A DNA stretch of 64,000 nucleotides from DASQPR01 sp963724705. GTDB lineage: Bacteria > Actinomycetota > Actinomycetes > Mycobacteriales > Micromonosporaceae. Every line of letters starts with the position of its first letter. Position 1 is the stretch's first letter. A model generated the notes under the pieces. That model did no database searches and was not told the origin of the DNA. It saw only the letters and a list, made by a program, of their open reading frames with translations. The stretch is from contig CAVRVS010000004.1 in NCBI GenBank assembly GCA_963724705.1, positions 1,426,001 through 1,490,000 on the forward strand, read 5' to 3'. Below, piece by piece: positions 1 to 8,405 of the stretch. A program made the position numbers and the translations under genes.

Positions 1-297
1 CGCGGATCGAGGTCGGTCGGCCCAGGAAGAACTGGCGGGGGTACGGGCGGGTGGCTTGCCCGTACCCGTGGCGGTTCGCTGGGCCGACTCGGAGCTGGCG
101 GTACGGCGGGGAGCAATCTCCCGGCGCGGCGCACGGCGGGGCGTTCCGTCCGCGCGCAGGCCGACCGGCTTCTTGGCCGTCTTGGCGCCGCCGGTCGTTT
201 TGGTGCCATTGGCCGTTTTGGCCCCGTTAGGCGTCTTGGCGGTCTTCGCCGGCTGCTGGCGGGCGGGCTGGTCGCGTCGGCGGTCAGCGCTGGGCAT
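1..297 (-). CDS. Probable RluB-type rRNA pseudouridine synthase, N-terminal part, cut by window edge
   Basis: Only 99 codons are inside the window, starting at ATG 297. That start overlaps the end of scpB by 14 bases. The visible part is a disordered Lys/Ala/Thr-rich tail (repeated AKT, GTKT and AKK motifs around residues 17-45) followed by an Arg/Pro-rich stretch. No S4 or catalytic domain is reached. The assignment rests on position: in actinobacteria the gene after scpB is usually rluB, whose product modifies 23S rRNA and often has a long basic N-terminal extension. Codons in this frame end mostly in G or C, which supports real coding. The function is inferred from context only; another basic protein is possible. 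Confidence 0.5.
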   Translation of the reverse strand, partial: MPSADRRRDQPARQQPAKTAKTPNGAKTANGTKTTGGAKTAKKPVGLRADGTPRRAPRREIAPRRTASSESAQRTATGTGKPPARTPASSSWADRPRSA

Positions 298-1372
298 CGG
301 TGAGTCCGTTCACATCGTCGGGCAGGAATGGGGCGAGCGGCGGCAACTCGTCCACCGAGTCGAGGCCCAGCTTCTCCAGGAACAGGGTCGTCGTCCGGTA
401 GAGGTAGGCGCCGGTCTCCGGCTGCGTGCCGCTCTCTTCGAGAAGACCCCGGGTCACCAGCGTACGCACGACACCGTCACAGTTCACACCGCGGATCGCG
501 GAGATCCGCGAACGCGTGACCGGCTGCTGGTAGGCCACCACCGCGAGGGTCTCGAGGGCCGCCTGAGTCAACCGGGCCGACTGCCCGTCGAGGACGAAGC
601 GCTCGACGTAGCCGGAGAACTCGGCCCGCGTGTAGAAGCGCCAGCCGCCCGCGGCCCGGCGAAGCTCGAAGCCGCGACCCGTTTCGGCGTAGTCGGATGC
701 CAGCGCCCGCAGCCGCTCGGCGACGTCCTCCGGCGCGACGTCGAGCACATCGGCGAGTTGCGCCTCGGTGACCGGTTCGTCGACGACCATCAGGATCGCC
801 TCGAGCGCCGCGCCGAGTTCCGCCCCGGCGAGGCCCGGCAACGGGCTCGGTCCCGCTCCAAGGAGCGTGTCGGGGCTGGTCTCAGTCTCGGTTTCCGGTC
901 CGGCCTCCGCGTCGGTATCCGGGCCGGCCTCGGCGTCTACCTCGGTGTCGGCTGCCGGGCCGGCCTCAGCGTCGGTGTCCGCGCCGGCCTCCACCTCGAC
1001 TTCCGCGGCGGCCTCCGCGTCGAAGTCCGCGCTGGCCCCCACCTCGAATTCCCCGGCGGCTTCGGCGTCGGCCTGGGGCTCGACGGTGATGTCGGTGTCG
1101 GCCATGGCGACGATCTCGGTCAGGTCGATCTCGGCGTCGTCGCTTTCGACGGTGCCGGGGCCGGGCAGCCCGGCCTCGCGCACGATGTCCGCGTCGATCT
1201 CACGATCCAGTGCGGCCGCCTCGTCGAGCCCTTCGTCGGCCTCGACGCCCTCGCGCGGTTGGTCCTCGCGCGGTTGATCGTCCGTGGCCTCGCGATCGGC
1301 CGGACGCTCCCACGGCGGGACCCACGCCGCCGCGCGGTCCGCGAGCGATCCGCTGTCCTGATCGGGATTCAC
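284..1372 (-). CDS. scpB: Segregation and condensation protein B (ScpB) with long acidic N-terminal extension
   Basis: ScpB is the winged-helix partner of the SMC-ScpA condensin complex, which compacts and separates the chromosome. The last ~185 of 362 residues match the family: two winged helices, with the typical LTQAALETLAVVAYQQPVTR and IRGVNCDGVVRTL segments. Before them lie ~180 residues that the family normally lacks. They are Asp/Glu/Ala-rich, with tandem DAEAGP-type repeats (about 880-1060). The GTG start at 1372 was chosen because it overlaps the scpA stop as GTGA, implying translational coupling; longer readings upstream are Arg-rich noise. Downstream, rluB overlaps its 3' end. The core assignment is certain; the role of the acidic extension is unknown. 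Confidence 0.93.
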   Translation of the reverse strand: MNPDQDSGSLADRAAAWVPPWERPADREATDDQPREDQPREGVEADEGLDEAAALDREIDADIVREAGLPGPGTVESDDAEIDLTEIVAMADTDITVEPQADAEAAGEFEVGASADFDAEAAAEVEVEAGADTDAEAGPAADTEVDAEAGPDTDAEAGPETETETSPDTLLGAGPSPLPGLAGAELGAALEAILMVVDEPVTEAQLADVLDVAPEDVAERLRALASDYAETGRGFELRRAAGGWRFYTRAEFSGYVERFVLDGQSARLTQAALETLAVVAYQQPVTRSRISAIRGVNCDGVVRTLVTRGLLEESGTQPETGAYLYRTTTLFLEKLGLDSVDELPPLAPFLPDDVNGLTDAQR

Positions 1373-2478
1373 GAGTTGACCTCTTCCGCTGTTCGGTCGC
1401 CGGTCGCGGCCGCATCGTCCGGCGTGGATGGAGCCGCGACGGTCGACGGCGGGTCGCGCTCGACAAGTGGCGTGCCGGCGTACTCGTCGATGTCGAGATC
1501 GAGCCCGCCCTCGGCGGTGCCGTCGCCGCCGGTCCACCGGACGGTCAGCTCACCGAGCGCGTCGACCTGGTCGAAGGCGACGAGGCTCTCCCGGTAGAGC
1601 TCCAGAAGGGCGAGGAACCGTGCCACGACCTCCAGTGTCGACTGGCAGTCGCCGCAGAGCGTACGGAAGGTCGCCGTACCGAGGCGCAACAGCTTCTGTC
1701 GCAGGATCGCGGCGTGTTCACGGACACTGACCCGCACCAGGTGCAGGTGTGCGGTCGAGACGATCGGCTTTGCCTTCGGCGTCAACGCCTTCGCCGCGAG
1801 CGCCGCCAGCCGCTGCGGCCCGATGCCCAGCACCAGATCGGGCAGCGCGTCCGCGAAGCGTGGCTCGAGCGCGACCGTACGCGGGAAGCGCCGGGCACCG
1901 CTGGCCGCCAGCTCGGCGATCACGGCGGATGCCTCCTTGTACGCCTTGTATTGCAGCAACCGCGCGAAGAGCAGATCCCGCGCCTCCAGCAGTGCGAGGT
2001 CCTCTTCGTCCTCGACCGAGGCGGCCGGAAGCAGCCGTGCCGCCTTGAGGTCCAGCAACGTCGCCGCGACAACCAGGAACTCGCTGACCTCGTCGAGATC
2101 CCAGTCCTCGCCCATGGCCCGGATGTACGCGATGAAGTCGTCCGTCACCGTATGCAGCGCGACTTCGGTGACATCGAGCTTGCGCTTGCCGATCAGCGCC
2201 AGCAACAGGTCGAACGGGCCGGAGAAGTTGTCGAGCGTGACGCGGAAGCCGGAGATCTCATCGCCCGACGTCTCGAAGCCAGCGGTCAGATCAACGCCAG
2301 CCACCAGATCAACCTCGCCGGCAAGATCGATATCGTCGACCGGGTCGGCGCCCGTGGTCACGCCAAGATCGGCGGCCGGCGCGGGGCCTGGTGCTGGGGC
2401 CTGGTCCCGTCCGTCCGAGTCGGCGGCAGCCGGGTCGAACCCGTCGCCGGTCGGCGCGGGCGGTTCGGCTGCGGACAC
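1369..2478 (-). CDS. scpA: Segregation and condensation protein A (ScpA)
   Basis: ScpA is the kleisin that bridges SMC heads and binds ScpB. The protein is 369 residues. An Asp/Ala-rich, low-complexity head of ~75 residues precedes the conserved kleisin N-terminal domain, which begins at FRVTLDNFSGPFDLLLALI and continues with KLDVTEVAL and DEVSEFLVVAATLLDLKAARLLP. The C-terminal winged-helix part (ELYRESLVAFDQ, LGELTVRW) follows. GTG 2478 was chosen because a GAGGTGA ribosome-binding site lies just upstream. The stop overlaps the scpB start by 4 bases (GTGA). parA lies 116 bp upstream on the same strand, so parA-scpA-scpB-rluB is probably one transcription unit. Confidence 0.94.
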   Translation of the reverse strand: MSAAEPPAPTGDGFDPAAADSDGRDQAPAPGPAPAADLGVTTGADPVDDIDLAGEVDLVAGVDLTAGFETSGDEISGFRVTLDNFSGPFDLLLALIGKRKLDVTEVALHTVTDDFIAYIRAMGEDWDLDEVSEFLVVAATLLDLKAARLLPAASVEDEEDLALLEARDLLFARLLQYKAYKEASAVIAELAASGARRFPRTVALEPRFADALPDLVLGIGPQRLAALAAKALTPKAKPIVSTAHLHLVRVSVREHAAILRQKLLRLGTATFRTLCGDCQSTLEVVARFLALLELYRESLVAFDQVDALGELTVRWTGGDGTAEGGLDLDIDEYAGTPLVERDPPSTVAAPSTPDDAAATGDRTAEEVNS

Positions 2479-2594
2479 GTTCACCTCGTGACGGTAGCTC
2501 ACGACCTGCGTCGATGTTCGATGACGGGCTCCGGCGTCGGGCGCGACGGCCGCGTCGCACGTCACGCGAGCCGGCCGTCAACGGCCGCGCTGCG

Positions 2595-3530
2595 CTACCG
2601 GCTGCGTTCCGCCTGTTGGGCGATGACCTCGCGGGCAAGCTGCCGATAGTTCCGCGCGCCGGACGATGCCGGGTCGAGCGTCGTGATCGGCGCGCCGGCC
2701 ACGGTGGACTCGGGGAACTTCACCGTCTTCGTGATCACCGTCTGGTAGACCTTGTCGCCGAACGCCTCCACTACCCGCTGGAGGACCTGGCGGCAGTGGG
2801 TGGTGCGGCTGTCGTACATCGTGGCGAGGATGCCTTCCAGCTCCAGGTCGAAGTTCAGTCGTTCGCGCACCTTGTCGATCGTGTCGAGCAACAGCGCCAC
2901 GCCGCGCAGGCTGAAGAACTCGCATTCGAGCGGGATCAGCACGCCGTGCGCGCAGGTCAGGGCATTCAGCGCGAGCAGGCCCAGGGACGGCTGGCAGTCG
3001 ATGAGGATGAAGTCGTATTCCTTGAGCACCGGTCGCAGCAGGCGCGCCAGCGCCATCTCCCGGGCGACCTCGTTGACCAGCTGAATCTCGGCCGCGGAGA
3101 GGTCGATGTTCGCCGGCAGGAGGTGCAGACCGTCCACATTGGTCTTGACCATGATGTCGTAGATCGTGACGTCGTCCTGCATGAGCAGGTTGTAGATGGA
3201 CATGTCGAGGTTGTTGGCGTTGACGCCGAGGCCGACGGATAGCGCGCCCTGCGGATCGAAGTCGACGAGCAGCACCCGACGCCCGTACTCGGCCAGCGCC
3301 GCACCGAGGTTGATCGTGGTGGTCGTCTTGCCGACGCCGCCCTTCTGGTTCGCCATTGCAAGGATGCGCGCCGGGCCGTGCTTCTCCAGCGGTGCCGGGG
3401 TTTCGATGGGCCGTCGCGCCGTGTACGCCGTCGGATCCGCGGGCCCGAGCTCCGCGCCCAGGTCCAGGGCGGACTGCTCGGCCCGCAATGTCGACGTCCA
3501 CCTCTCGGCCTGCTCGTCGATGCTGCTCAT
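2595..3530 (-). CDS. parA: ParA/Soj family chromosome-partitioning ATPase
   Basis: This 311-residue P-loop ATPase has the deviant Walker A motif KGGVGKTT at residues 63-70, the switch motif VDFDPQGALS and Walker B-like FILIDCQPS. It belongs to the Soj/ParA/MinD group. This copy is the scp-linked ParA-like ATPase rather than the origin-proximal parAB pair, because no parB is next to it. The ~50 residues before Walker A are a variable head. The ATG at 3530 has a GAGGGA ribosome-binding site 5 bases upstream. The gene leads the parA-scpA-scpB-rluB group. Its direct partner cannot be read from sequence. Confidence 0.93.
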   Translation of the reverse strand: MSSIDEQAERWTSTLRAEQSALDLGAELGPADPTAYTARRPIETPAPLEKHGPARILAMANQKGGVGKTTTTINLGAALAEYGRRVLLVDFDPQGALSVGLGVNANNLDMSIYNLLMQDDVTIYDIMVKTNVDGLHLLPANIDLSAAEIQLVNEVAREMALARLLRPVLKEYDFILIDCQPSLGLLALNALTCAHGVLIPLECEFFSLRGVALLLDTIDKVRERLNFDLELEGILATMYDSRTTHCRQVLQRVVEAFGDKVYQTVITKTVKFPESTVAGAPITTLDPASSGARNYRQLAREVIAQQAERSR

Positions 3531-3629
3531 AGTCCCTCAGTCCCTCACAGCAATCAGTCCCGCCAGTGCCGGTCGCCGCGCCGTGTCGCGGTCCCCGCCA
3601 GAGCGTCACGGACCGCGCGCTGACGCAGA

Positions 3630-3635
3630 CTCTAC
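3630..3635 (-). promoter_or_regulatory. Candidate -10 element upstream of parA
   Basis: TAGAGT (minus strand) lies ~95 bp before the parA start, in the 246-bp gap between xerD and parA. No good -35 hexamer is seen. The position suits a promoter for the parA-scpAB group, but this is a motif call only. Confidence 0.25.
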
Positions 3636-3776
3636 GCCAAGCGTTGACCTGCGCGCGGTAGACGAACCGGCGTGTTGACCAGCATCTGCGCACGCCAATG
3701 AGGGCTGTACGGCCCCTCGAATGAACGGCTATGCGCCGCATCACAACGCGAAGTGCGGGCCTGTTGTCGCGGACGG

Positions 3777-4772
3777 TCAGCCGCGCGCCCGCGGGTGAGC
3801 CAGGACGTACACCTCGCGGAGGTGTTCGACGGTGACCAACGTGTAGACCTGCGTCGTGGTGACCGACGCGTGGCCGAGCAACTCCTGCACAACCCGTACG
3901 TCGGCGCCACCGTCGAGCAGATGCGTGGCGTACGAGTGGCGCAACGTGTGCGGCGACATGCGCGTCGCGTCGAGTCCGGCCGCCTCGGCCGCCCGCCGCA
4001 GGATCGCCCATGCCGACTGGCGGGACAGGCGGCCACCGCGAGCATTGAGGAACACCGCCGCCGTACCCCGGCCGGACGCCGCCAGCGTTGGACGGACGCG
4101 CACGAAGTAAGCGTCCAGCGCGGCCGCTGCGTACGAACCGATCGGTACGAGTCGCGTGCGCCCACCCTTGCCACGCAGCACGGCACTCGCCTCGCCGGCT
4201 TCGTCGACGAGATCGATGTCGTCGCGGTCGGCGCCGACCGCCTCCGAGATGCGCGCACCCGTGCCGTACAGGAATTCGAGGAGCGCCCGGTCTCGCAGCG
4301 CGAGGGGATCGTCGAACGGCGAATCGGCGCCGACCGCACCACCCGACGCGGCGAGCAGCCGCAGCACGTCATCGACCGGCAGCGCCTTCGGCAGCCGCTT
4401 GGGCGGAGTCGGCGGCGCTACCGGGCGACTCGGATCGTCGGGCGCGAGTCCCTCCCGTACCGCGAACCGGTGAAAGCCGCGCACAGCGCTGATGGCGCGG
4501 GCCGCGGACGCCGCGGCGAGCGGTGGATGGTCGCTGTCGCCCTCGCGCAGCGTGGCGAGATATGCCGCGACCCGGCGCGGTGTCACGGCGGCCAGATCGA
4601 CCACCGCGCCCGCCGCGAGCCACCTCAGGTAGCGGTCGAGATCGCGCCGGTACGCGCTCAATGTGTTGCCGGCCAGCGCACGTTCGACGGTCAGATGATC
4701 GAGGTAGCCACCGACAGCGCGACGCAGCGCGGCGGCCGGCTGGGGATCGTCCCTGCCGGCCGCCGCGTCCAC
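3777..4772 (-). CDS. xerD: Tyrosine recombinase XerD
   Basis: This is a site-specific recombinase that resolves chromosome dimers at dif with XerC and FtsK. The 331-residue protein has a SAM-like core-binding domain (about residues 15-110) and a catalytic domain with all expected residues: R174 (GTGARISEA), K202 (GKGGR), H275 and R278 (HTLRHSYATHLL), H301 (LLGHASVTTTQ) and nucleophile Y310. The start is GTG 4772, 18 bp after the ald stop; no clear ribosome-binding site is visible, so a slightly different start is possible. Location in a pyrG-Nudix-xerD-parA neighbourhood is classical for actinobacterial XerD. Confidence 0.95.
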   Translation of the reverse strand: MDAAAGRDDPQPAAALRRAVGGYLDHLTVERALAGNTLSAYRRDLDRYLRWLAAGAVVDLAAVTPRRVAAYLATLREGDSDHPPLAAASAARAISAVRGFHRFAVREGLAPDDPSRPVAPPTPPKRLPKALPVDDVLRLLAASGGAVGADSPFDDPLALRDRALLEFLYGTGARISEAVGADRDDIDLVDEAGEASAVLRGKGGRTRLVPIGSYAAAALDAYFVRVRPTLAASGRGTAAVFLNARGGRLSRQSAWAILRRAAEAAGLDATRMSPHTLRHSYATHLLDGGADVRVVQELLGHASVTTTQVYTLVTVEHLREVYVLAHPRARG

Positions 4773-4790
4773 GTCGGAGATGGTGTCACA

Positions 4791-5906
4791 TCAGGCGAGC
4801 ACGTCGGCCAGGCTGAGGTGCGCCATGCCGTGCGCCTCGGCCACCGGGCCGTACGTCACGTGTCCGTCGTACGTGTTCAACCCGAGCGCGAGTGCGTCGT
4901 CGTGGCGCAGTGCCTCGCGCCAGCCACGGTTGGCCAGCTCGACCGCGTACGGCAGGGTCACGTTCGTGAGCGCGTACGTGCTCGTGTGCGGCACCGAGCC
5001 GGGCATGTTGGCGACGCAGTAGAACAGGCTGTTGTGCACGGTGTAGACGGGATCATCGTGCGTGGTCGGGTGCGAGTCTTCGAAGCAGCCACCCTGGTCG
5101 ATCGAGATGTCGACGAGGACACTGCCCGGCTTCATGCGGCTCACGAGGTCGTTGGAGACGAGCATCGGGGCCTTCGCACCGGGCACGAGGACAGCGCCGA
5201 TCACGAGGTCGGCGTCGAGCACGGCCTTCTCGATCTCGAAGGCGTTCGACGCCACAGTCGTCAGTTTGCCCTGGTAGATCGCGTCGAGTTGACGGAGTTT
5301 GTTGATCGACTTGTCGAGCAGCGTGACGTCGGCCTGCATGCCGAGCGCGATCGTCGTCGCGTTCATGCCCGAGACGCCGCCGCCGATCACGACGACGTTC
5401 GCCGGCCGTACGCCCGGCACGCCACCCATCAGCACGCCGCGACCGCCGGCCGGGCGCATCAGGTGGTAGGCACCGACCTGCGGCGCGAGCCGGCCGGCAA
5501 CCTCAGACATCGGCGCCAGCAACGGCAGGCTGCGGTCCGGCAACTCGACCGTCTCGTACGCGATGCCGGTGACCTTGCGATCGATCAGCGCGTCGGTGCA
5601 CGCCTTCGACGCGGCCAGGTGCAGGTACGTGAAGAGTGTCTGACCCTCGCGCATGCGGTGGTATTCCTCGGCGATCGGCTCCTTGACCTTGAGCACGAGA
5701 TCGCCGGTCTCCCACACGTCGTCGGCGCTGGCGAGAATCTTCGCGCCGGCCGCGGTGTACTCGTCGTCGGTGATCGAGGAGCCGAGGCCGGCACCCGTCT
5801 CGACGAACACGTCATGCCCGTGGCGCACGAGTTCGTGCACACCCGCCGGAGTGATCGCGACGCGATACTCGTGGTTCTTGACCTCGCGGGGGATTCCGAC
5901 CTTCAC
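4791..5906 (-). CDS. ald: Alanine dehydrogenase
   Basis: The enzyme interconverts L-alanine and pyruvate plus ammonia, using NAD. The 371-residue length is standard. The substrate-binding R15, K75 and catalytic H96 and D270 all fall at the positions known for the Mycobacterium enzyme. The Rossmann motif GGGVSG is at residues 175-180. The GTG start at 5906 has a strong GAGGGGT ribosome-binding site 6 bases upstream. xerD follows after 18 bp and may be cotranscribed. A candidate -10 and a palindrome lie upstream (separate entries). ald sits in or near this block in several actinobacteria. Confidence 0.97.
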   Translation of the reverse strand: MKVGIPREVKNHEYRVAITPAGVHELVRHGHDVFVETGAGLGSSITDDEYTAAGAKILASADDVWETGDLVLKVKEPIAEEYHRMREGQTLFTYLHLAASKACTDALIDRKVTGIAYETVELPDRSLPLLAPMSEVAGRLAPQVGAYHLMRPAGGRGVLMGGVPGVRPANVVVIGGGVSGMNATTIALGMQADVTLLDKSINKLRQLDAIYQGKLTTVASNAFEIEKAVLDADLVIGAVLVPGAKAPMLVSNDLVSRMKPGSVLVDISIDQGGCFEDSHPTTHDDPVYTVHNSLFYCVANMPGSVPHTSTYALTNVTLPYAVELANRGWREALRHDDALALGLNTYDGHVTYGPVAEAHGMAHLSLADVLA

Positions 5907-5986
5907 TGTGACCCCTCAACTTGTTCGCTGTGCCGCACGCGCCGAGGCGCCGTTGCCCCGGTGATCCACACGCGGCCACCGTCGCG

Positions 5987-6060
5987 AGTGTAAGTCCGAC
6001 TCGGCCGAAGCGGCAGCGGCACAGCGACAGCCGGGACCGCGATTCCTTGACACAGTGTCA
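5987..6060 (-). promoter_or_regulatory. Candidate ald promoter (-10) with upstream palindrome
   Basis: On the minus strand a TACACT -10-like hexamer lies at 5987-5992, ~80 bp before the ald GTG. A perfect 13-bp palindrome TGACACAGTGTCA lies at 6048-6060, about 55 bp further upstream, where an activator or repressor of ald could bind. No convincing -35 is seen. ald is regulated by AldR/Lrp-type proteins in mycobacteria; whether this palindrome is such a site is speculative. Confidence 0.3.
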
Positions 6061-6140
6061 TGCCACCGTGTCCACGTGCTGGGACATTTGTCACGTGGCG
6101 TAACGATGCTGTCGCGTCGCCCGACGTCGCACGCCGCGAC

Positions 6141-6258
6141 CGGCGGTGTAATGCGCCTCGCGGCGGCGCTGCGCTGAACGCATCGGCGGTGACATGCGCC
6201 TCGCGGCTGCGCCACGCATCGGCGGTGACATGCGCCTCGCGGCTGCATCGGCGGTGAG
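6141..6258. repeat. Tandem 36-bp repeat in the ald-MFS intergenic region
   Basis: The 493-bp gap between ald and the MFS gene (5907-6399) contains no gene. It holds a short tandem array: near-identical 30-base copies at 6181-6210 and 6217-6246 (period 36), a degenerate copy at 6141-6167 and a truncated one at 6247-6258. The unit centres on CATCGGCGGTGACATGCGCC followed by TCGCGGCTGC. Confidence 0.75.
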
Positions 6259-6399
6259 CAGCGTCACGAGGCGGCCGCACGGTGCCCGCCCGGTGATACG
6301 TTGCGAACGCGGCGTTGACGATGCCGCGACCCCCGCCGGCGCGCCTCCCCAACTCTCGGTTGTCGCAGCCGCGGACCGCGACGTTGGAGTTATCGACGA

Positions 6400-7739
6400 A
6401 TGAGTGGGTTACCGGCGGACGCAGCCCCGGCCAAACCCATCACGATCAAATCCTTGATTCCGTCCGCGTTCCTGCCCGCGATGATCTTCGAGATCGGCAA
6501 CGGCGCGATGGCGCCGATCCTGGCCCTCACCGCGCTGCACCTGGGCGCGTCGCCGAAGACAGCCGGCTTCACGCTCTCCCTGCTCGGCATCGGCCAGATC
6601 CTGGGCGACGTGCCGGCCGCCGCGCTGGCCAACCGCGTGGGCGACCGCCGCGCCATGGTGATCGCCGCGACACTCGCGCTCGTCGCGCAACTGTCCTGCG
6701 TCGTCGCACCGACCGTCATCCTGCTCGACGTCGCGCTGCTCGTGATCGGCATGTCCACGGCCGTGTTCTACCTGGCCCGCCAGGCGTATCTCACGGAGGT
6801 CGTCTCCGTCGGGATACGGGCGAGAGCCATGTCCACATTGGGCGGTTCGCACCGCATCGGGCTGTTCATCGGCCCGTTCATCGGCGCGGCCGCGATCCAT
6901 TTCGTCGGGCTGCACGGCGCGTTCTTCGTCGCCGTGGTCGCCTCCGCGTTGACCGGACTCGTGCTCGTCATCGTTCCCGATCTGCCCGGTTCGCGCGCGG
7001 CCGGTCCAGGCATCCGGCGGCGTCCGGATCGCGCGGATGGTCGCCGATCACCGCCGGTTGTTCGCCACGCTCGGCCTCGCCGTGGTCACCGTGGCCGCGG
7101 TCCGCGCGGCTCGGCAGACCGTCCTACCGCTCTGGGCCCAACACCTCGGACTGTCGGCCGAGCAGACGAGCCTCATCTTCGGCATCGCGAGCGCTGTCGA
7201 CATGTCGCTTGTTCTATCCGTCCGGAAAGGTCATGGACCGGCAGGGCCGCCTCTTCATCGCCGTACCGGCAATGTTGATCATGGGCGCCAGCATGATGGC
7301 GCTGCCGCTGGCGCACGGCGCCCTCATGCTCACCGTCCTGGCGATGCTGATGAGCGTCGGCAACGGAATCGGCTCGGGCATCATGATGACGCTGGGTGCC
7401 GACGTCGCGCCGGCCGAGGGCAGGCTGCCGTTCCTTTCGGTGTGGCGGGTGATGAGCGATGCCGGCAACGCGGCCGGTCCGGTCGTCGTCTCCGTGGTCG
7501 CGACGCTGTCCTCGCTCGCCGCCGGCATCGTCACGATCGGTGCGCTCGGACCGCTCGCGTCAGTCGGACTGACATGGTGGGTGCCGCGCTACTCGACGTT
7601 CGCGACGCGGCGCATGGTTCGCGCGCATCGGTCCCGATCGGCACCGAGCGTGCCGGTCCAGCCGCACGCTCCGCCGCTGCCGCAGGGCTCGTCGCCGGCC
7701 GGGACGTCGATGTCGCGGCCATCAGCGCCGCGCGGGTGA
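6400..7739 (+). pseudogene. MFS transporter, broken by two +1 frameshifts
   Basis: Reading frame 1 (6400 to ~7005), then frame 2 (~7010-7210), then frame 3 (to 7739) yields one continuous major-facilitator protein of 445 residues with the usual hydrophobic segments. The first half has the GVGDRRAM-type loop after TM2. The second break is clear: the family motif LFYPSGKVMDRQGR is split because the codon for Leu carries an extra T (CTTGTTC instead of CTGTTC, about 7209-7213). The first break is near 7003-7012. Substrate is unknown; the relatives are multidrug or sugar efflux types. Start ATG 6400 has a weak GGAG upstream. It is the only plus-strand gene in this part and converges on the Nudix gene. 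The lesions may be sequence errors. Confidence 0.8.
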
Positions 7740-7763
7740 CCGGTCTCCGCCGCCTCGGCGCGG

Positions 7764-8405
7764 TCAGCTGCGTCGCGGCGCCAACGGCGTGTCGATCGGC
7801 CGCGACGCCGGCCAGCCCTCGTCGCGAAGGCGCGCCGCCGCCAGCACACCGACGGCCGCCGCCGCGTTGGTGATCTCGCCGCCGAGCACCATCCGCACCG
7901 CATCGTCGAGCGGCACACGACGGACGGTCATATCCGCCTCTTCATGCTCGCGGTGGTAGCGGTCGTCCGGGGGTACGTCATGCAGACCGCGCGCGAGGAA
8001 GAGGCGGATCACCTCGTTGGACGAGCCGGGCGTCGGGTGGATGTCGGTGATCAGTTGCCATTGGTCGGCGGTCAGATCCGCCTCCTCGGCCAGTTCGCGT
8101 GCCGCGGCCCGGTCGAGTGGCTCGCCGTGTACGTCGATCAGGCCGGCCGGCAGCTCCCACAGGAACGTGCCGACCGGATGCCGATACTGGTGGACGAGCA
8201 CCACGCGATCGTCATCGTCCAGCGCGACCACGCCGACCGCGCCGACATGGACCATGAAGTCGCGTTGCGCGTGGCCGCCGCCCGGCATCTCGACATCGTC
8301 GGTCACGACCGTGAAGACGGGGCCGGTGAAGTCGACGCGCCGGCTACGGACCACATAGTCATGCGCCTGGCCGGTGGAGCCGTGCGCGCGGTTGACGGCG
8401 GTCAC
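7764..8405 (-). CDS. Nudix hydrolase, ADP-ribose pyrophosphatase type
   Basis: This hydrolase likely cleaves ADP-ribose or a related nucleoside diphosphate into AMP and a phosphosugar. The Nudix box is present as GLIDVHGEPLDRAAARELAE followed by EADL; one extra residue before the first Glu and Asp at the last Gly position are common in actinobacterial members. WELPAG precedes the box, as in the ADP-ribose group. The GTG start at 8405 overlaps the pyrG stop (GTGA), giving 213 residues and coupling to pyrG. The pyrG-Nudix pair is conserved in actinobacteria. Exact substrate is not shown by the sequence. Confidence 0.9.
   Translation of the reverse strand: MTAVNRAHGSTGQAHDYVVRSRRVDFTGPVFTVVTDDVEMPGGGHAQRDFMVHVGAVGVVALDDDDRVVLVHQYRHPVGTFLWELPAGLIDVHGEPLDRAAARELAEEADLTADQWQLITDIHPTPGSSNEVIRLFLARGLHDVPPDDRYHREHEEADMTVRRVPLDDAVRMVLGGEITNAAAAVGVLAAARLRDEGWPASRPIDTPLAPRRS

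Noticed and set aside
3753..5993. A 746-codon open frame on the plus strand opposite xerD and ald
   Set aside because: It is antisense to two well-conserved genes, has His/Arg-rich composition and no recognisable domain; long open antisense frames are normal at this GC content.
6400..7873. The MFS region as two or three separate small genes
   Set aside because: The pieces form one transporter in order, and the LFYPSGKVMDR motif is restored by removing one T.
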